From Alkalilimnicola sp. S0819 (lineage in GTDB: Bacteria > Pseudomonadota > Gammaproteobacteria > Nitrococcales > WHIW01): a DNA stretch of 62,498 nucleotides. Shown here in pieces: positions 1 through 8,937 of the stretch. Each line of letters starts with the position of its first letter. Within the stretch, counting starts at the first letter, position 1. The stretch lies in contig NZ_WHIW01000016.1 of assembly GCF_009295635.1 (NCBI RefSeq), forward strand, positions 1 to 62,498, given 5' to 3'. The notes under the pieces were generated by a model. That model had not been told where the DNA came from and searched no databases. It worked only from the letters and a program-made list of their open reading frames with translations. The position numbers and the translations under genes were made by a program.

Positions 1-107
1 TGATCGAGTACAACGAGGAGCGGCCGCACGACGCCTTGGGCGAACGCACACCGCTCGAACATTTTACCCACTACGCCATGGGTTCTAGTTTGGAGGTGTC
101 TACTTGA
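1..107 (+). pseudogene. IS3-family transposase OrfB, C-terminal end
   Basis: An open frame enters from the left edge and stops at 105-107. Its residues (YNEERPHDALG, then TPLEHF) match the end of the rve integrase core of IS3-family OrfB proteins. The family acts as a DDE transposase. Only about 34 residues are visible, so it cannot be told here whether the element is intact further left. The stop is followed by a GGGGGAGC stretch that could be the right terminal inverted repeat near position 120. Family call is confident; state of the element is unknown. Confidence 0.75.
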
Positions 108-127
108 CGGGGGAGCTTACGATCCGC

Positions 128-240
128 CCTCCCACCCGGCGAGCGCTGGTCGGTCGAGCGAAGGTGGATGGGCAGTGGAAGCTCTGCCGTCTGATGCACA
201 ACATCGAGAAGCTTGCCCACCAAAAGCTCGCGCCATTGCA
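128..240 (+). pseudogene. IS1182-like transposase C-terminal relic
   Basis: The translated stretch GRAKVDGQWKL followed by MHNIEKLAHQ resembles the C-terminal end of IS1182-type DDE transposases. No catalytic region precedes it: the upstream sequence is the end of the IS3 fragment. The frame then continues for about 70 residues without recognisable similarity. Read as a leftover of one element cut by insertion of another. The family assignment is from memory of the motif and is moderate. Confidence 0.4.
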
Positions 241-470
241 TCCGCCGAGGGTCGCCCCGCAGGGCCGGAGAACGCGTCGTCAGGCCACAGAAGTGGGCGT
301 TTTAACCGTTTTGGGCCAGACTAGGCCCAGGAACTGTAAAAAGGCTGTTTGGCTCGTCCGCCAGGCCAGCAAGGCGCAACATCAGCCCCCCTCCCCCTGC
401 CTGCTCGGATACGGGCTTTTCTACGGCCGCGTTAGGGCACGCGAGTAACCGCAACCTCAGGTGAGCCGCC

Positions 471-998
471 ATGGGTTCGAACAAGATGAACAATCCTCGG
501 CCGCGGCAAGTGCGCCCATCCTTCCCACCAGGGCCGCTGGGTCTTGCGGTGGCTGTGTGTCTGGCGCTTCCGATTGGCGCTCTGGTGTGGTGTGAAGCCG
601 TTTACCTCTTCTTCGGCATCACCGGCGAGGATGCACCCGACGCCGTTGGTTTTCTGGCCGCGGTGGTCGCCTTCGGGCTCGCCGTTGGCTGGCCGCTCTT
701 TCGCGCACATCGCCCCGCCGAAGTCCTGCGGCGAGCTTGCCAGCTTGGCATGCTCGTCTCGGGACTTTTGCCAGTGGTGGCGGTCGCCGTGCTGCTGCTG
801 TGGCAAAACGCCTCGGGCCGCCCGGATCTCGGCATGGGCGGTTTGATGCTCTATGCGCTGCCCTATGTTGCACTGGGCATCGCTGCGCTGCTGGCCATCG
901 TCTTCGGGCTCGGCATCCGCTTATCCGGGCGGCGGCTGCAACGTTTGCCGGCAGCGGAAGAAGAACCTGCAAATGAAGAAAACGGAAAAGCGTTCTAA
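471..998 (+). CDS. Small integral membrane protein, unknown function
   Basis: This 175-residue protein has four clear hydrophobic segments (about residues 24-50, 60-75, 90-112 and 124-150) and a polar, Glu-rich C-terminal tail. An AGGTGAG Shine-Dalgarno-like sequence lies just before the ATG. I do not recognise a family. It stands alone between the transposase relics and an MFS transporter gene, so context gives no function. Codon use looks like that of a real gene in this GC-rich DNA. Confidence 0.6.
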   Translation: MGSNKMNNPRPRQVRPSFPPGPLGLAVAVCLALPIGALVWCEAVYLFFGITGEDAPDAVGFLAAVVAFGLAVGWPLFRAHRPAEVLRRACQLGMLVSGLLPVVAVAVLLLWQNASGRPDLGMGGLMLYALPYVALGIAALLAIVFGLGIRLSGRRLQRLPAAEEEPANEENGKAF

Positions 999-1030
999 CG
1001 ACAGCACGCAACCGCCTCCCCCCTCGAATC

Positions 1031-1067
1031 AGGGCCCCGGAGTACCCATGAGAGCCGGGGAGGCCCT
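1031..1067 (+). terminator. Possible hairpin terminator
   Basis: AGGGCC..CCGG at 1031-1040 can pair with CCGGGGAGGCCCT at 1055-1067 with a 3-nt bulge, placed 33 bases after the membrane-protein stop codon. No T-tract follows, so termination is uncertain. Confidence 0.3.
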
Positions 1068-1161
1068 TCGTTAATCGCGGCTTCGCCACACCAGAGTGCG
1101 CGTTGCGCATCGTTCAGCAATTCGCGGGCCGGCACGCGTCGCGGCGGCCAGTCCGCGGGGC

Positions 1162-2697
1162 ATGTCCATGAAGACGCCAGCACACAGACACAGCACGGTA
1201 GTCGCGGACGCGGATCGCTGGCGCATCCTGGCGGTGCTGTTGGCGGTGATCTTCATGTCGCTGATCGGCGTGAGTATCGTCAACGTCGCCCTGCCCTCGA
1301 TTCAGCGGGGCCTGGGGGCGGATCAGTCGGATCTCCAATGGGTCCTGTCGGGCTATGCGCTGACCTTCGGGGTGTTCCTGGTGGCCGCGGGGCGGGCTGG
1401 CGACATCATGGGCCGTGGCGGCATCTTTCTCATCGGGGTCGGCATCTTCACCGCCTCGTCCATCGCCGCCGGGCTCGCCCCCGACGCGATGTGGCTCAAT
1501 ACCGCGCGGTTCATCCAGGGCATCGGTTCGGGGCTGCTCAATCCGCAGGGCGTGGGGATGATCCAGCAGTATTTCCGGGGGGAGCATCGGGGTCGAGCCT
1601 TCGGCTATTTCGGCACCGTCGTCGGGTTCTCCGTCGCGATCGGCCCGGTGCTGGGCGGCTTTCTCATCGAGACCGGTGGCCCCGAGCTGGGCTGGCGCCT
1701 GACCTTCCTGGTGAATGTTCCGATCGGCATCATCGCCATGATCCTGGGGCTGCGCTGGTTCCCGAAGCCGCTTTTCTCCCGCCCGCCCGGTGGCGCGGGC
1801 GGGCGCAGGGCCCGGGCCGCGGCCTGGCTGAAGGCGCTGGATCCAATCGGCTCCGTGTTGCTGGGGCTCGCCATTCTGGCGGTACTTTATCCGTTCATGG
1901 AATCGCGCGGCGAAAGGCTCTGGTGGGCGCTGCTGCCGGTCGGGCTCGGGCTGGTCTGGCTGTGGCTGGCCTGGGAGCGACGTTGCGCGCGCTTCGGTCA
2001 CAACCCCATGGTGGATCTGGCCATCTTCCGCATCCGCAGTTTCACCAACGGCGCGCTCATCATGATGCTCTATTTCATGGGCATGACCAGTGTCTGGGTG
2101 CTGGTGGCGCTCTATGTCCAGAACGGCGAGGGCAAGACGGCCTTCGAGTCGGGTCTTTTCGGGATCCCGGCGGCGTTGCTGTCCGCCTATGCCGCGCACT
2201 GGTCGGGCCGCCGGGTCAACCGCCATGGCCGGAGGATCGTCATCGTCGGGCTGGTACTGGCCCTGGTGGGCCTCATGAGCAGCAGCATCGTCGTCCTGCT
2301 GCACGAGCGCTTCGAGCTGAGCGTGTGGTGGCTACTGCTGTCGCTGTCCTTCATCGGGCTGGCGCAAGGGGCTGTCATCAGCCCGAACCAGACGCTGACC
2401 CTGGAAGAGGTGCCTCTGGCCTATGCGGGAAGCTCGGGCGCGATCGTGCAGACGGGCCAGCGCATCGGGACGTCCGTGGGCATTGCCATGATCACGGCGG
2501 CGGTTTTTGCCGCGCTGGCGCTGTGGTCCTGGTCCGTCGCCGTGATCGTCGGCTTCGGCCTGATCGCACTGGTCGTGCTCAGCGCGCTGGGCGTGGCCCT
2601 CAAGGATCAGAAGGAGCGCAGCAGACGCATCGCGGGGAAAGCGGCCGCGCGGCACCGGGCTCGCCGAACCCTTGAGGCCGGCGACGGCCACTTCTGA
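1162..2697 (+). CDS. MFS drug-efflux transporter, DHA2 (EmrB/QacA) family
   Basis: A 511-residue, roughly 14-helix permease. It carries the DHA2-type first helix (VNVALPSIQ, then WVLSGYALTF) and a motif-A-like loop RAGDIMGRGG. The family exports drugs or other small molecules by proton antiport; the substrate cannot be read from sequence. The acidic residue often found in helix 1 (LDxTVVNVALP) is replaced by GVSIVNVALP. The ATG at 1162 was chosen because the first helix begins about 20 residues later; a GTG at 1096 in the same frame would add an arginine-rich leader. No membrane-fusion partner gene is adjacent. Confidence 0.85.
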   Translation: MSMKTPAHRHSTVVADADRWRILAVLLAVIFMSLIGVSIVNVALPSIQRGLGADQSDLQWVLSGYALTFGVFLVAAGRAGDIMGRGGIFLIGVGIFTASSIAAGLAPDAMWLNTARFIQGIGSGLLNPQGVGMIQQYFRGEHRGRAFGYFGTVVGFSVAIGPVLGGFLIETGGPELGWRLTFLVNVPIGIIAMILGLRWFPKPLFSRPPGGAGGRRARAAAWLKALDPIGSVLLGLAILAVLYPFMESRGERLWWALLPVGLGLVWLWLAWERRCARFGHNPMVDLAIFRIRSFTNGALIMMLYFMGMTSVWVLVALYVQNGEGKTAFESGLFGIPAALLSAYAAHWSGRRVNRHGRRIVIVGLVLALVGLMSSSIVVLLHERFELSVWWLLLSLSFIGLAQGAVISPNQTLTLEEVPLAYAGSSGAIVQTGQRIGTSVGIAMITAAVFAALALWSWSVAVIVGFGLIALVVLSALGVALKDQKERSRRIAGKAAARHRARRTLEAGDGHF

Positions 2698-2819
2698 GTG
2701 AAAGCCGTTCGGGAGCACGCACTTCAAGCGTTCCGCGCGTGACGGTGCCAGCGGAGCCGCAACGCTTGGCCCTGGGCGCGGTCAGTGCTTGCGCGCTTTC
2801 GCCGCTGCGGCCAGGTGAA

Positions 2820-4157
2820 TCATGACGCCTTGCCGTCGGGCTCATCAGCCAAGTGCGTAAGCTCCGGCAGCCGCCAGGACCAGGCCGCGCCGAGCAGGCC
2901 CATGCTCCCCAGCAGAAGCAGGGCCCAGGACGTGCCCAGCAGCGCCACGCCGGCACTGAGGCCGCCCGCCACCAGCAGCAGCACGCCTATGACGGTATTG
3001 CTCACCGCCGTGTAATCGGTGCGCTTGTTGCCACCGGCCATGTCCACCAGATAGGTCTTGCGACCGATACGCACCCCGGAATGGGCTACGGCGAGCACGA
3101 AAAAGGCCAGCGGATAGAACCAGGCCCCACCGCGCCAGGAGGGGGACAGCATCGCCAGGCCGGCGACCAGAAGACACACCATGGCCGCCAGGCCGCCGCC
3201 ACGGATCATCACCTGGCGACTGGAGGCGTCGGCCAGAAACCCCCACACGCTGGCGCTGATGGCACTGGCCAGTGCGGAGGCGACCACGAAGCTGCCCAGT
3301 AGCGCCGTGTCCTGGCTGTGGCGCTGGGCCAATACCACCACGAAGGGCGACCCCAGGGCGGAGGCCATCAAGAAGGCCCGGGCGATGACGAAATGACGAA
3401 AGGTCCGGTCGCGCACCAGCAGGTTGAGGCTGCGCACGCCTTGCCGCAAAGCGTTGCCGCCACCGCCGGTCTCTCCGCGAAATTCGTCGACACCGGCAAA
3501 GACCGCGCCGGCCAGGAACCAGCACAAGCCCGCCGCCAGCAGCAGGACCGCGTAAAAGCCGATATCCGGGTCCTTGTCGCCGCCGAACAGCAGCAGGCCG
3601 ACCAGCATCGCCGCCAGACCCGACAGGGTGGCCGCCAGCCCCGCCAGGCGACCACGCCGGGCGCGCGGAATGCATTTGCCCTGGACATCCTTCATCGCCA
3701 CCGAACAGAAGCCGCGGCTGACACTGAACAGCAGCAACAGGGCGATCACCACCAGCGCGGCGGCGAGCGCATCCAGCAGCCAGACCGCCAGGGCCATGCC
3801 CAGCACGGCCAGCCCCTGCAACACCGCCCCCATCACCCAAAAGCCCTTGCGCACCGGGTGCCGGCGCACCCAGGCACCGATCAGCAGTTGCGGAATGAGC
3901 GAACCGGATTCCCGGATCGGCACCAGCAGCCCGACCAGCGCCTGGGGCGCGCCCACGGCCACGATGAGCCACGCCAGCACCGTCTTCGGGTTGATCAGCA
4001 AATCGCCGATCTTGGTGAACATATTGGCGACTATGATGCGGAAAAAATTGCCCGGCACTTCCCGGCACGCTTCCTCGCTGATGTCGGTACAGACGCGGGC
4101 GTCTTCCTCATTGGCGACCAGGGCGTACAGCCGTTCGCTGGGGCGGAGGTTTTTCAT
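2820..4157 (-). CDS. MFS permease
   Basis: This 445-residue protein has about 12 hydrophobic segments in the two-bundle layout of the major facilitator superfamily, after a soluble N-terminal stretch of about 40 residues. An arginine-rich cytoplasmic loop (PRARRGRLAG) lies between helices 4 and 5. It is convergent with the DHA2 transporter gene upstream in the window and divergent from the SDR gene at 4270. Substrate unknown. The family call is firm; the subfamily is not assigned. Confidence 0.8.
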   Translation of the reverse strand: MKNLRPSERLYALVANEEDARVCTDISEEACREVPGNFFRIIVANMFTKIGDLLINPKTVLAWLIVAVGAPQALVGLLVPIRESGSLIPQLLIGAWVRRHPVRKGFWVMGAVLQGLAVLGMALAVWLLDALAAALVVIALLLLFSVSRGFCSVAMKDVQGKCIPRARRGRLAGLAATLSGLAAMLVGLLLFGGDKDPDIGFYAVLLLAAGLCWFLAGAVFAGVDEFRGETGGGGNALRQGVRSLNLLVRDRTFRHFVIARAFLMASALGSPFVVVLAQRHSQDTALLGSFVVASALASAISASVWGFLADASSRQVMIRGGGLAAMVCLLVAGLAMLSPSWRGGAWFYPLAFFVLAVAHSGVRIGRKTYLVDMAGGNKRTDYTAVSNTVIGVLLLVAGGLSAGVALLGTSWALLLLGSMGLLGAAWSWRLPELTHLADEPDGKAS

Positions 4158-4269
4158 GGACGCTCGTGGCCTCGTCGGTTGTAGCCTTTGATCCTACAGG
4201 AGGTATGATTCTTCGGCGACGGCACCCGGTTGCGCCACCCTCGGCGGGGCCTGATCAACAGGATGGAAC

Positions 4270-5277
4270 GTGCTAAAAATAAATGGAAAAACTGTCTTCA
4301 TAACCGGCGGCAGTGGCTATGTGGGGCGGAACCTGGTGCGCGCTCTGCTCAGCGAGGGCGCCAACGTACGCGCTCTGGCGCGCAGCCCACGGGCGGCAAG
4401 CATCGTGCAGCAGCTTGGGGCGCAACCAGTTCTCGGCGATCTGCTCGACGAAGCCGCGCTGGCTGCGGGGCTCGAGGGAGCCGACTATCTGATTCACGCC
4501 GCAGCGGACACCTCTCACGCTGCCCAAAGCGCCTCGCAAAACACGATCAATATTGCGGGCACGTCACTTCTGTATCGCGTTGCCAGGCGGCAAAAGGTGG
4601 CCAGAGCGCTGCACATCAGCACCGAAGCGGTTCTGTTGACGGGCAGCCCCCTGCGAAACGCAACCGAGGACATGCCCATCCCGCCGACCCTGGCAGGGGG
4701 CTATTCGCACAGCAAATCAAATGCGGAAAGAATAGCGCGCAACGCCAACGGCCGAGAGATGTCCGTGGTGGTCATTCGGCCACGGTTCGTCTGGGGAAAG
4801 GACGATACTACGGCGCTGAAACAACTGTTGTCCGCCAATGCCTCGGGCCGACTGGTCTGGATCGGGGGCGGCGACTACCTGACCTCCACCACCCATGTGG
4901 ACAATCTGTGCCACGGCGCCCTGCTGGCCCTGCTCAAGGGTCAGGGCGGAGAGGTTTACTTCATCAGTGATGGCCCGCCGGTGCGGTTCAGGGAATTCGT
5001 CTCCGAGATGCTCGCAAGCCAAGGCGCCAGGCCAACAGCTAAATCCCTGCCCCGATTCCTGGTCCGACGGCTTGCACAACTGAGTGAGTTGCTGTCGCGG
5101 GCGACGGGTGGTCGGCTGCAGGGCCCACTGAGCCTGCAGGAGTATTCCACGCTAGGGGTTGAGGTGACTCTGGATATCAGCAAAGCGCAACGGGAACTCG
5201 GTTACCGGCCCCGGGTCAGCAGAGCGCAGGGGCTGGCGGAATTGCGCAACTACCCGCTGCGCCACGACGAGGCATGA
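4270..5277 (+). CDS. NAD(P)-dependent extended SDR (epimerase/dehydratase type)
   Basis: Of its 335 residues, the N terminus carries the Rossmann dinucleotide motif GGSGYVGRN (about residues 13-21). A YSHSK element near residue 150 supplies the Tyr-xxx-Lys catalytic pair of extended short-chain dehydrogenases. Such enzymes act on nucleotide sugars, sterols or hydroxyketones; the substrate is not evident. The start is a GTG at 4270, with the Rossmann beta strand beginning at once. The gene stands alone, divergent from the MFS gene, and ends at a small GC hairpin shared with the convergent OsmC-like gene. Confidence 0.82.
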   Translation: MLKINGKTVFITGGSGYVGRNLVRALLSEGANVRALARSPRAASIVQQLGAQPVLGDLLDEAALAAGLEGADYLIHAAADTSHAAQSASQNTINIAGTSLLYRVARRQKVARALHISTEAVLLTGSPLRNATEDMPIPPTLAGGYSHSKSNAERIARNANGREMSVVVIRPRFVWGKDDTTALKQLLSANASGRLVWIGGGDYLTSTTHVDNLCHGALLALLKGQGGEVYFISDGPPVRFREFVSEMLASQGARPTAKSLPRFLVRRLAQLSELLSRATGGRLQGPLSLQEYSTLGVEVTLDISKAQRELGYRPRVSRAQGLAELRNYPLRHDEA

Positions 5278-5278
5278 C

Positions 5279-5294
5279 AGCCCCCTGCGGGGCT
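5279..5294. terminator. Bidirectional GC hairpin between convergent genes
   Basis: AGCCCC (5279-5284) and GGGGCT (5289-5294) form a perfect 6-bp stem with a 4-nt loop. It lies directly after the SDR stop and before the end of the convergent OsmC-like gene. No long T-run, so activity is plausible but unproven. Confidence 0.4.
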
Positions 5295-5300
5295 TGCGTG

Positions 5301-5699
5301 TCAGGCCAGCCGCGTCTCTATGGGCGTGCCGGCATGCACGGTACGAGTGACTGGCGTCTTCCCCGCGATTTCCAATAGACGCGCACGCTGCCCATCGTCC
5401 AGCGCGGCGCCAAAACGCAGTACCCGTTCGATCCGCTCCTCGCCCTCATGCATGAAGAACTTCATCTCCAAATGGATCTCACCCAGTTCCCATTGCTTGC
5501 GCCGGGCGTACATCTGCAGGGTGATCGCGGTACAGGCGCCCAGGGCCGAGAGCAGCAGCTCGTAGGGTGCGGGGGCGCTGCCGTCACCGCCCTGGGCGAC
5601 AGGCTCATCGGCTCTCCACTCATGGGGCCCCGCCCGCACCTGCTGCACATGCCCGCTCAGGCTATTCATCGTGATCTCGGCGATGGGTTTGACTCTCAC
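5301..5699 (-). CDS. OsmC/Ohr-family protein lacking the second cysteine
   Basis: The 132-residue protein has the OsmC fold signature: a central helix ELLLSALGACTAITL containing the conserved first cysteine. OsmC and Ohr proteins reduce organic peroxides with a pair of cysteines. The second, normally in a CPV-type motif, is here Thr (KTPVTRTV), so classical dithiol peroxidase activity is doubtful and it may belong to a non-peroxidase OsmC subgroup. An alternative start is the Met at residue 11. It is divergent from the deaminase gene at 5963 and convergent with the SDR gene. Confidence 0.82.
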   Translation of the reverse strand: MRVKPIAEITMNSLSGHVQQVRAGPHEWRADEPVAQGGDGSAPAPYELLLSALGACTAITLQMYARRKQWELGEIHLEMKFFMHEGEERIERVLRFGAALDDGQRARLLEIAGKTPVTRTVHAGTPIETRLA

Positions 5700-5962
5700 T
5701 TCTTCGCTCCCGCTCTCGTTGTCCAGCCCCGGCCCCTGAACCCAACCTTAGCAACGATACGGCGACCGCGGCGAGATTCAACGCCCGGGCCGCGACGGAC
5801 ACGGCCGACACCCGCGGAGCCGCGCGCCCTTGTTGCGGGCGACGCGCGGCGGCACACTTTCGTCAGGATGGCGCCCGTCAGCCACCCGAGGCCACGGGAT
5901 CCGGAGCAGCCGCGCGCTGTACCACGGCGCGTATTGCGACGGTCGAAAGCAGGGAGCGTATT

Positions 5963-6457
5963 GTGGTGCACAATTCAGACATGGCGCATTTGCGCCGCTG
6001 CGTCGCCTTGGCGGCAGAGGCTCTGGAGGCAGGGGATGAACCCTTCGGTTCCGTGCTCGTGGGCGCGGACGGGGCCGTCCTCATGGAAGCCCGCAATCGG
6101 GTGGCCTCAGCCGATCGCACCCGCCACCCCGAGTTCGATCTGGCGCGCTGGGCCGCCGCGAACCTGCGCGCGGACGAACGGGCGGCGGCGACGGTCTACA
6201 CGTCCGGTGAGCATTGCCCGATGTGCGCGGCCGCACACGGCTGGGCGGGGCTTGGGCGGATCGTCTACATCAGCTCCTCGGAACAACTGGCCGCCTGGCT
6301 CGCCGAGTTGGGCGCCTCCCCCGCCCCGGTTCGTTCCTTGCCTATCCAGCAGGTCGTCCCCGGCGCCGTGGTGGAAGGCCCGGTCGCCAGCCTGGTGGAG
6401 GCGGTGCACGATCTGCACCGCCGCTTCCACCGCGGCCGCGGTGGGGGTGAGCGCTGA
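5963..6457 (+). CDS. Nucleoside/guanine deaminase-like (CDA fold) protein
   Basis: A 164-residue protein of the cytidine/deoxycytidylate deaminase fold. Zinc ligands are visible as HPE (usually HAE) near residue 52 and as CPMC near residue 78. The proton-shuttling Glu is in the HPE motif. The N terminus (EAGDEPFGSVLV) resembles guanine-deaminase and TadA-like proteins. The start is a GTG preceded by AGGGAG. The substrate is probably a free base or nucleoside. Its position beside the T6SS spike genes is noted but it lacks features of a secreted toxin and is on the opposite strand. Confidence 0.78.
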   Translation: MVHNSDMAHLRRCVALAAEALEAGDEPFGSVLVGADGAVLMEARNRVASADRTRHPEFDLARWAAANLRADERAAATVYTSGEHCPMCAAAHGWAGLGRIVYISSSEQLAAWLAELGASPAPVRSLPIQQVVPGAVVEGPVASLVEAVHDLHRRFHRGRGGGER

Positions 6458-6519
6458 CCAGCACCAGAGTTCGACCGGGCGGGTGAGGCAGCCATGGGCG
6501 CGAAGGGAATGCCACTGAG

Positions 6520-6720
6520 AGGCCCACCGATACGGTGCGTATGTGGGCACAGATGCTGGGCAAGATACGCCTGGCCCTGGGCCCCTGGATCAACCACCCC
6601 CGGGGCAATGCCCTGTACGTGACACTGCGGGGTCTGACGAGCTCCTCCATCCCCTGCCGGGGTGGAAACTTCGCGCTCGACCTCGATTTCATCGCGCACG
6701 GAGTGTTGGCGTCACCGAAT
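6520..6720 (+). pseudogene. DUF5996 gene relic
   Basis: The translated segment MWAQMLGKIRLALGPWINH, followed by ALYVTLRGLTSS and a DLDFIAH motif, closely resembles the N-terminal third of DUF5996 proteins. No start with a ribosome site precedes it, and similarity stops at about 6720. The full protein is about 300 residues, so this is a remnant. It fills the otherwise empty stretch between the deaminase and the PAAR gene and marks a deletion or recombination next to the T6SS locus. Confidence 0.6.
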
Positions 6721-6791
6721 GCCACCCGGGGCCTATCAATCCGGGTTGTATTCAGTCGGTTGATCGTCGCTGGAGCCGGGATCAACGCTGA

Positions 6792-7121
6792 TCATTTTCC
6801 AGGAACCTCTGACCGTCTGGCGCCGATCAACACATCGCCCGAGCCGCCCTGCACCACCCCGCCGCAGTCCACGGCATCACCCTGGCGCGCCCAGGGCCGA
6901 CCGTTGACCAGCACGCCGGCCGCGCCGGCGGCGATCATTCGCGGGTGGCTGTTGCAGCGGGAGCAGCCGTGATCGAGCAGTGCATCACCCAGGCGCGCCA
7001 CCGGGCGGCCGTTGCAGATGACATCAGCACTGCCCTCGATAATGGGCGTTTCGGGGTAGCAGCCGTGGGCACTGCCGATGTCGCCCAGGCGGGCGGCGGG
7101 CCTGGTGTCGATATAGGCCAT
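6792..7121 (-). CDS. PAAR-domain T6SS spike-tip protein
   Basis: This 109-residue protein has repeated PAAR-type motifs (RPAARLGD, RPVARLGD, RPWARQGD). PAAR proteins cap the VgrG trimer as a zinc-bound cone and can carry effectors. Here there is no extension beyond the cone, so any cargo must bind non-covalently or be VgrG-borne. It is the last gene of the operon, 11 bases after vgrG. Zn-binding His and Cys residues are present (HGC repeats). Confidence 0.9.
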   Translation of the reverse strand: MAYIDTRPAARLGDIGSAHGCYPETPIIEGSADVICNGRPVARLGDALLDHGCSRCNSHPRMIAAGAAGVLVNGRPWARQGDAVDCGGVVQGGSGDVLIGARRSEVPGK

Positions 7122-7132
7122 GGGTGCGCTCC

Positions 7133-8917
7133 TCAGTTGAGGCTCACGGGGCTGCCCTGGATGCGCACCGCCCCACCGGTGATGTCGATGCCGCTCTCGC
7201 TGATGACGATGCTGTTGCCCCCCACCCGCAGGGTGATCCGCGCACCGGCGGTGATGGTGAGGCTGTCGGCCACGTCGCGGGTTTCACTGGCGCCCACGGT
7301 GCTGCTGAGCTGGCGCCCCACGCGCAGGCTCAAATCGTTCAGGACATCGCTGTTGAAGTCCTTTTCCGCCCGCAGGTAGACCTCTTCCGCGTTCTTGCGG
7401 TCGTCGAAGCGCAGCTCGTTCCACTTCCCCGGCGCCGCGCCCCGGGCATCGAAGCTTTCGGTGCGTATGCCGCAGCGCCCGGGCTCGGCGCCGTAGGGCG
7501 GCGGCCGCTGGGGATGGGGCAAGGCACCCAGCACGAAGGGGCGGTCCGGATTGCCGTTCTCGAAGGCCACCACCACTTCGTCGCCGACCCGCGGCAGGGC
7601 GTAGAAGGCACTCACGCCACGCCCCCCGCCCTGCTGCATGACCCGCAGCCAGCAACTGCTCTGATCGGCCAGGCGCTGCTCGCGATCCCAATGAAAGCGC
7701 ACCCGCACCCGGCCCAGGGCGTCTTCGCCATGGTCGCTGTGCACGGTGCCCGGCTGCTGCCCGGTGACCACCGCGGTTTGCAGGCCCGAGATGCGCGGCT
7801 GCTCGGCCTGGGGATAGACCAGCTCCCCCCGGGGCACGGCATCGAGCACGGTGGCGCAGGCCAGACCCGCGCCGGCCTGGGCGGTCAGCTCCCAGTGCAC
7901 ACCGCTGAGGGTGAAGCCCCGCCCCTCGTCCACGGCGCCGCCGCCAGGGGTGGCGCGCAGACGGAAGCCGTGGCCCGGGCGCAGGCAACGGTAGTCGCCT
8001 TCGGCGCGCACGCTCGAACGCTGTTGGGTTTCCCGAGCGGCGCGGCGGGCGAGTTGCAGGCGCCCCTGCTCGGCGTTCAGGTAATCCTCGCTGTCGCGAT
8101 AGGGCTGCAGCCCGGTACTGTGGGGCGGCTGGTCGTGGGGCGCACCCAGGCGCGCCTCGGCGCGCAGAGCGCTCGGGCCGTGCTGGTAGTTGTAGCTGGA
8201 CTCGCGAAAGTGCGCGTTGACGAAACGCTCGCGCCGGGACCAGTGGCGCAGGTGCTCCTGGGCGGGGGTGTCGGTGGTGAGTAGCAGGGTTTCCGGGTCC
8301 AGCAGCGGCACGGCCAGGGGGTCGTCGATGAAATGCAGGGTGTGGCCGTCGTGCTGGTGCGTGAAGTAGTAGGCGATGCCCTCGCGAGCCGCCCAGCGGT
8401 TCAGGGCGTTGAGGTCGGTCTCGTTGTACTGCACCAGGTAGCGATGCACCGGGTGGCGAGCTCGCAGGCGGCTGAAATCCACCCGCCCCAGCCCCTGGTT
8501 GACCAGGGGCTGGGTGAGGCGCTCCAGCACCTGGGGAATGCTCAGCCGCTGGAAGACTCGGCAGTCGCTGCGCTGCCCGAGCAGCCACAGCCAGGGCACC
8601 AGCTTGAGGCGATAATGGCTGCGCCGGCCGGCCTGACTACGGCCCAGGTCCTCCAGGCCATTCACCAGCGCGTGGAAGTGGCGCGCCGCGCCCTGCTCCG
8701 TCGCCAGCCCCAGGCCCACCGGACGGCCGATCAGCTCCGCGGCACCCAGGCCGTGGCGGGTGTCGCTGTACGCTTCCAGCTGGAACTCGAAGCCGGCAGA
8801 GAGCCGCTCGCTGCCGCTCAGATGCCGCGGAATCAGCGCATCGGCCCCCAGTGGGGTCTCCAGCCGCAGCAGGCGGCGCTCCTGCGGCCCTGAAATGGGT
8901 ACACCCATGACGTTCAC
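7133..8917 (-). CDS. vgrG: Type VI secretion spike protein VgrG (TssI)
   Basis: This 594-residue VgrG carries the gp27-like N-terminal region (about 1-370), the conserved gp5 OB-fold segment (DALGRVRVRFHWD, then PRVGDEVVVAFENGNPDRP, about 400-460) and the beta-helical needle (about 490-590). VgrG trimers form the puncturing tip of the injected tube. The protein ends right after the needle, so it has no C-terminal effector domain. It is followed by PAAR and preceded by pppA in one operon. Confidence 0.95.
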   Translation of the reverse strand: MNVMGVPISGPQERRLLRLETPLGADALIPRHLSGSERLSAGFEFQLEAYSDTRHGLGAAELIGRPVGLGLATEQGAARHFHALVNGLEDLGRSQAGRRSHYRLKLVPWLWLLGQRSDCRVFQRLSIPQVLERLTQPLVNQGLGRVDFSRLRARHPVHRYLVQYNETDLNALNRWAAREGIAYYFTHQHDGHTLHFIDDPLAVPLLDPETLLLTTDTPAQEHLRHWSRRERFVNAHFRESSYNYQHGPSALRAEARLGAPHDQPPHSTGLQPYRDSEDYLNAEQGRLQLARRAARETQQRSSVRAEGDYRCLRPGHGFRLRATPGGGAVDEGRGFTLSGVHWELTAQAGAGLACATVLDAVPRGELVYPQAEQPRISGLQTAVVTGQQPGTVHSDHGEDALGRVRVRFHWDREQRLADQSSCWLRVMQQGGGRGVSAFYALPRVGDEVVVAFENGNPDRPFVLGALPHPQRPPPYGAEPGRCGIRTESFDARGAAPGKWNELRFDDRKNAEEVYLRAEKDFNSDVLNDLSLRVGRQLSSTVGASETRDVADSLTITAGARITLRVGGNSIVISESGIDITGGAVRIQGSPVSLN

Positions 8918-8937
8918 ACTCCCTGTGACTTTCTGGT

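Noticed and set aside
5963-6457. Deaminase considered as a T6SS toxin
   Set aside because: It has a free-base/nucleoside deaminase layout, no PAAR or VgrG fusion, no adjacent immunity gene, and faces away from the T6SS operon.
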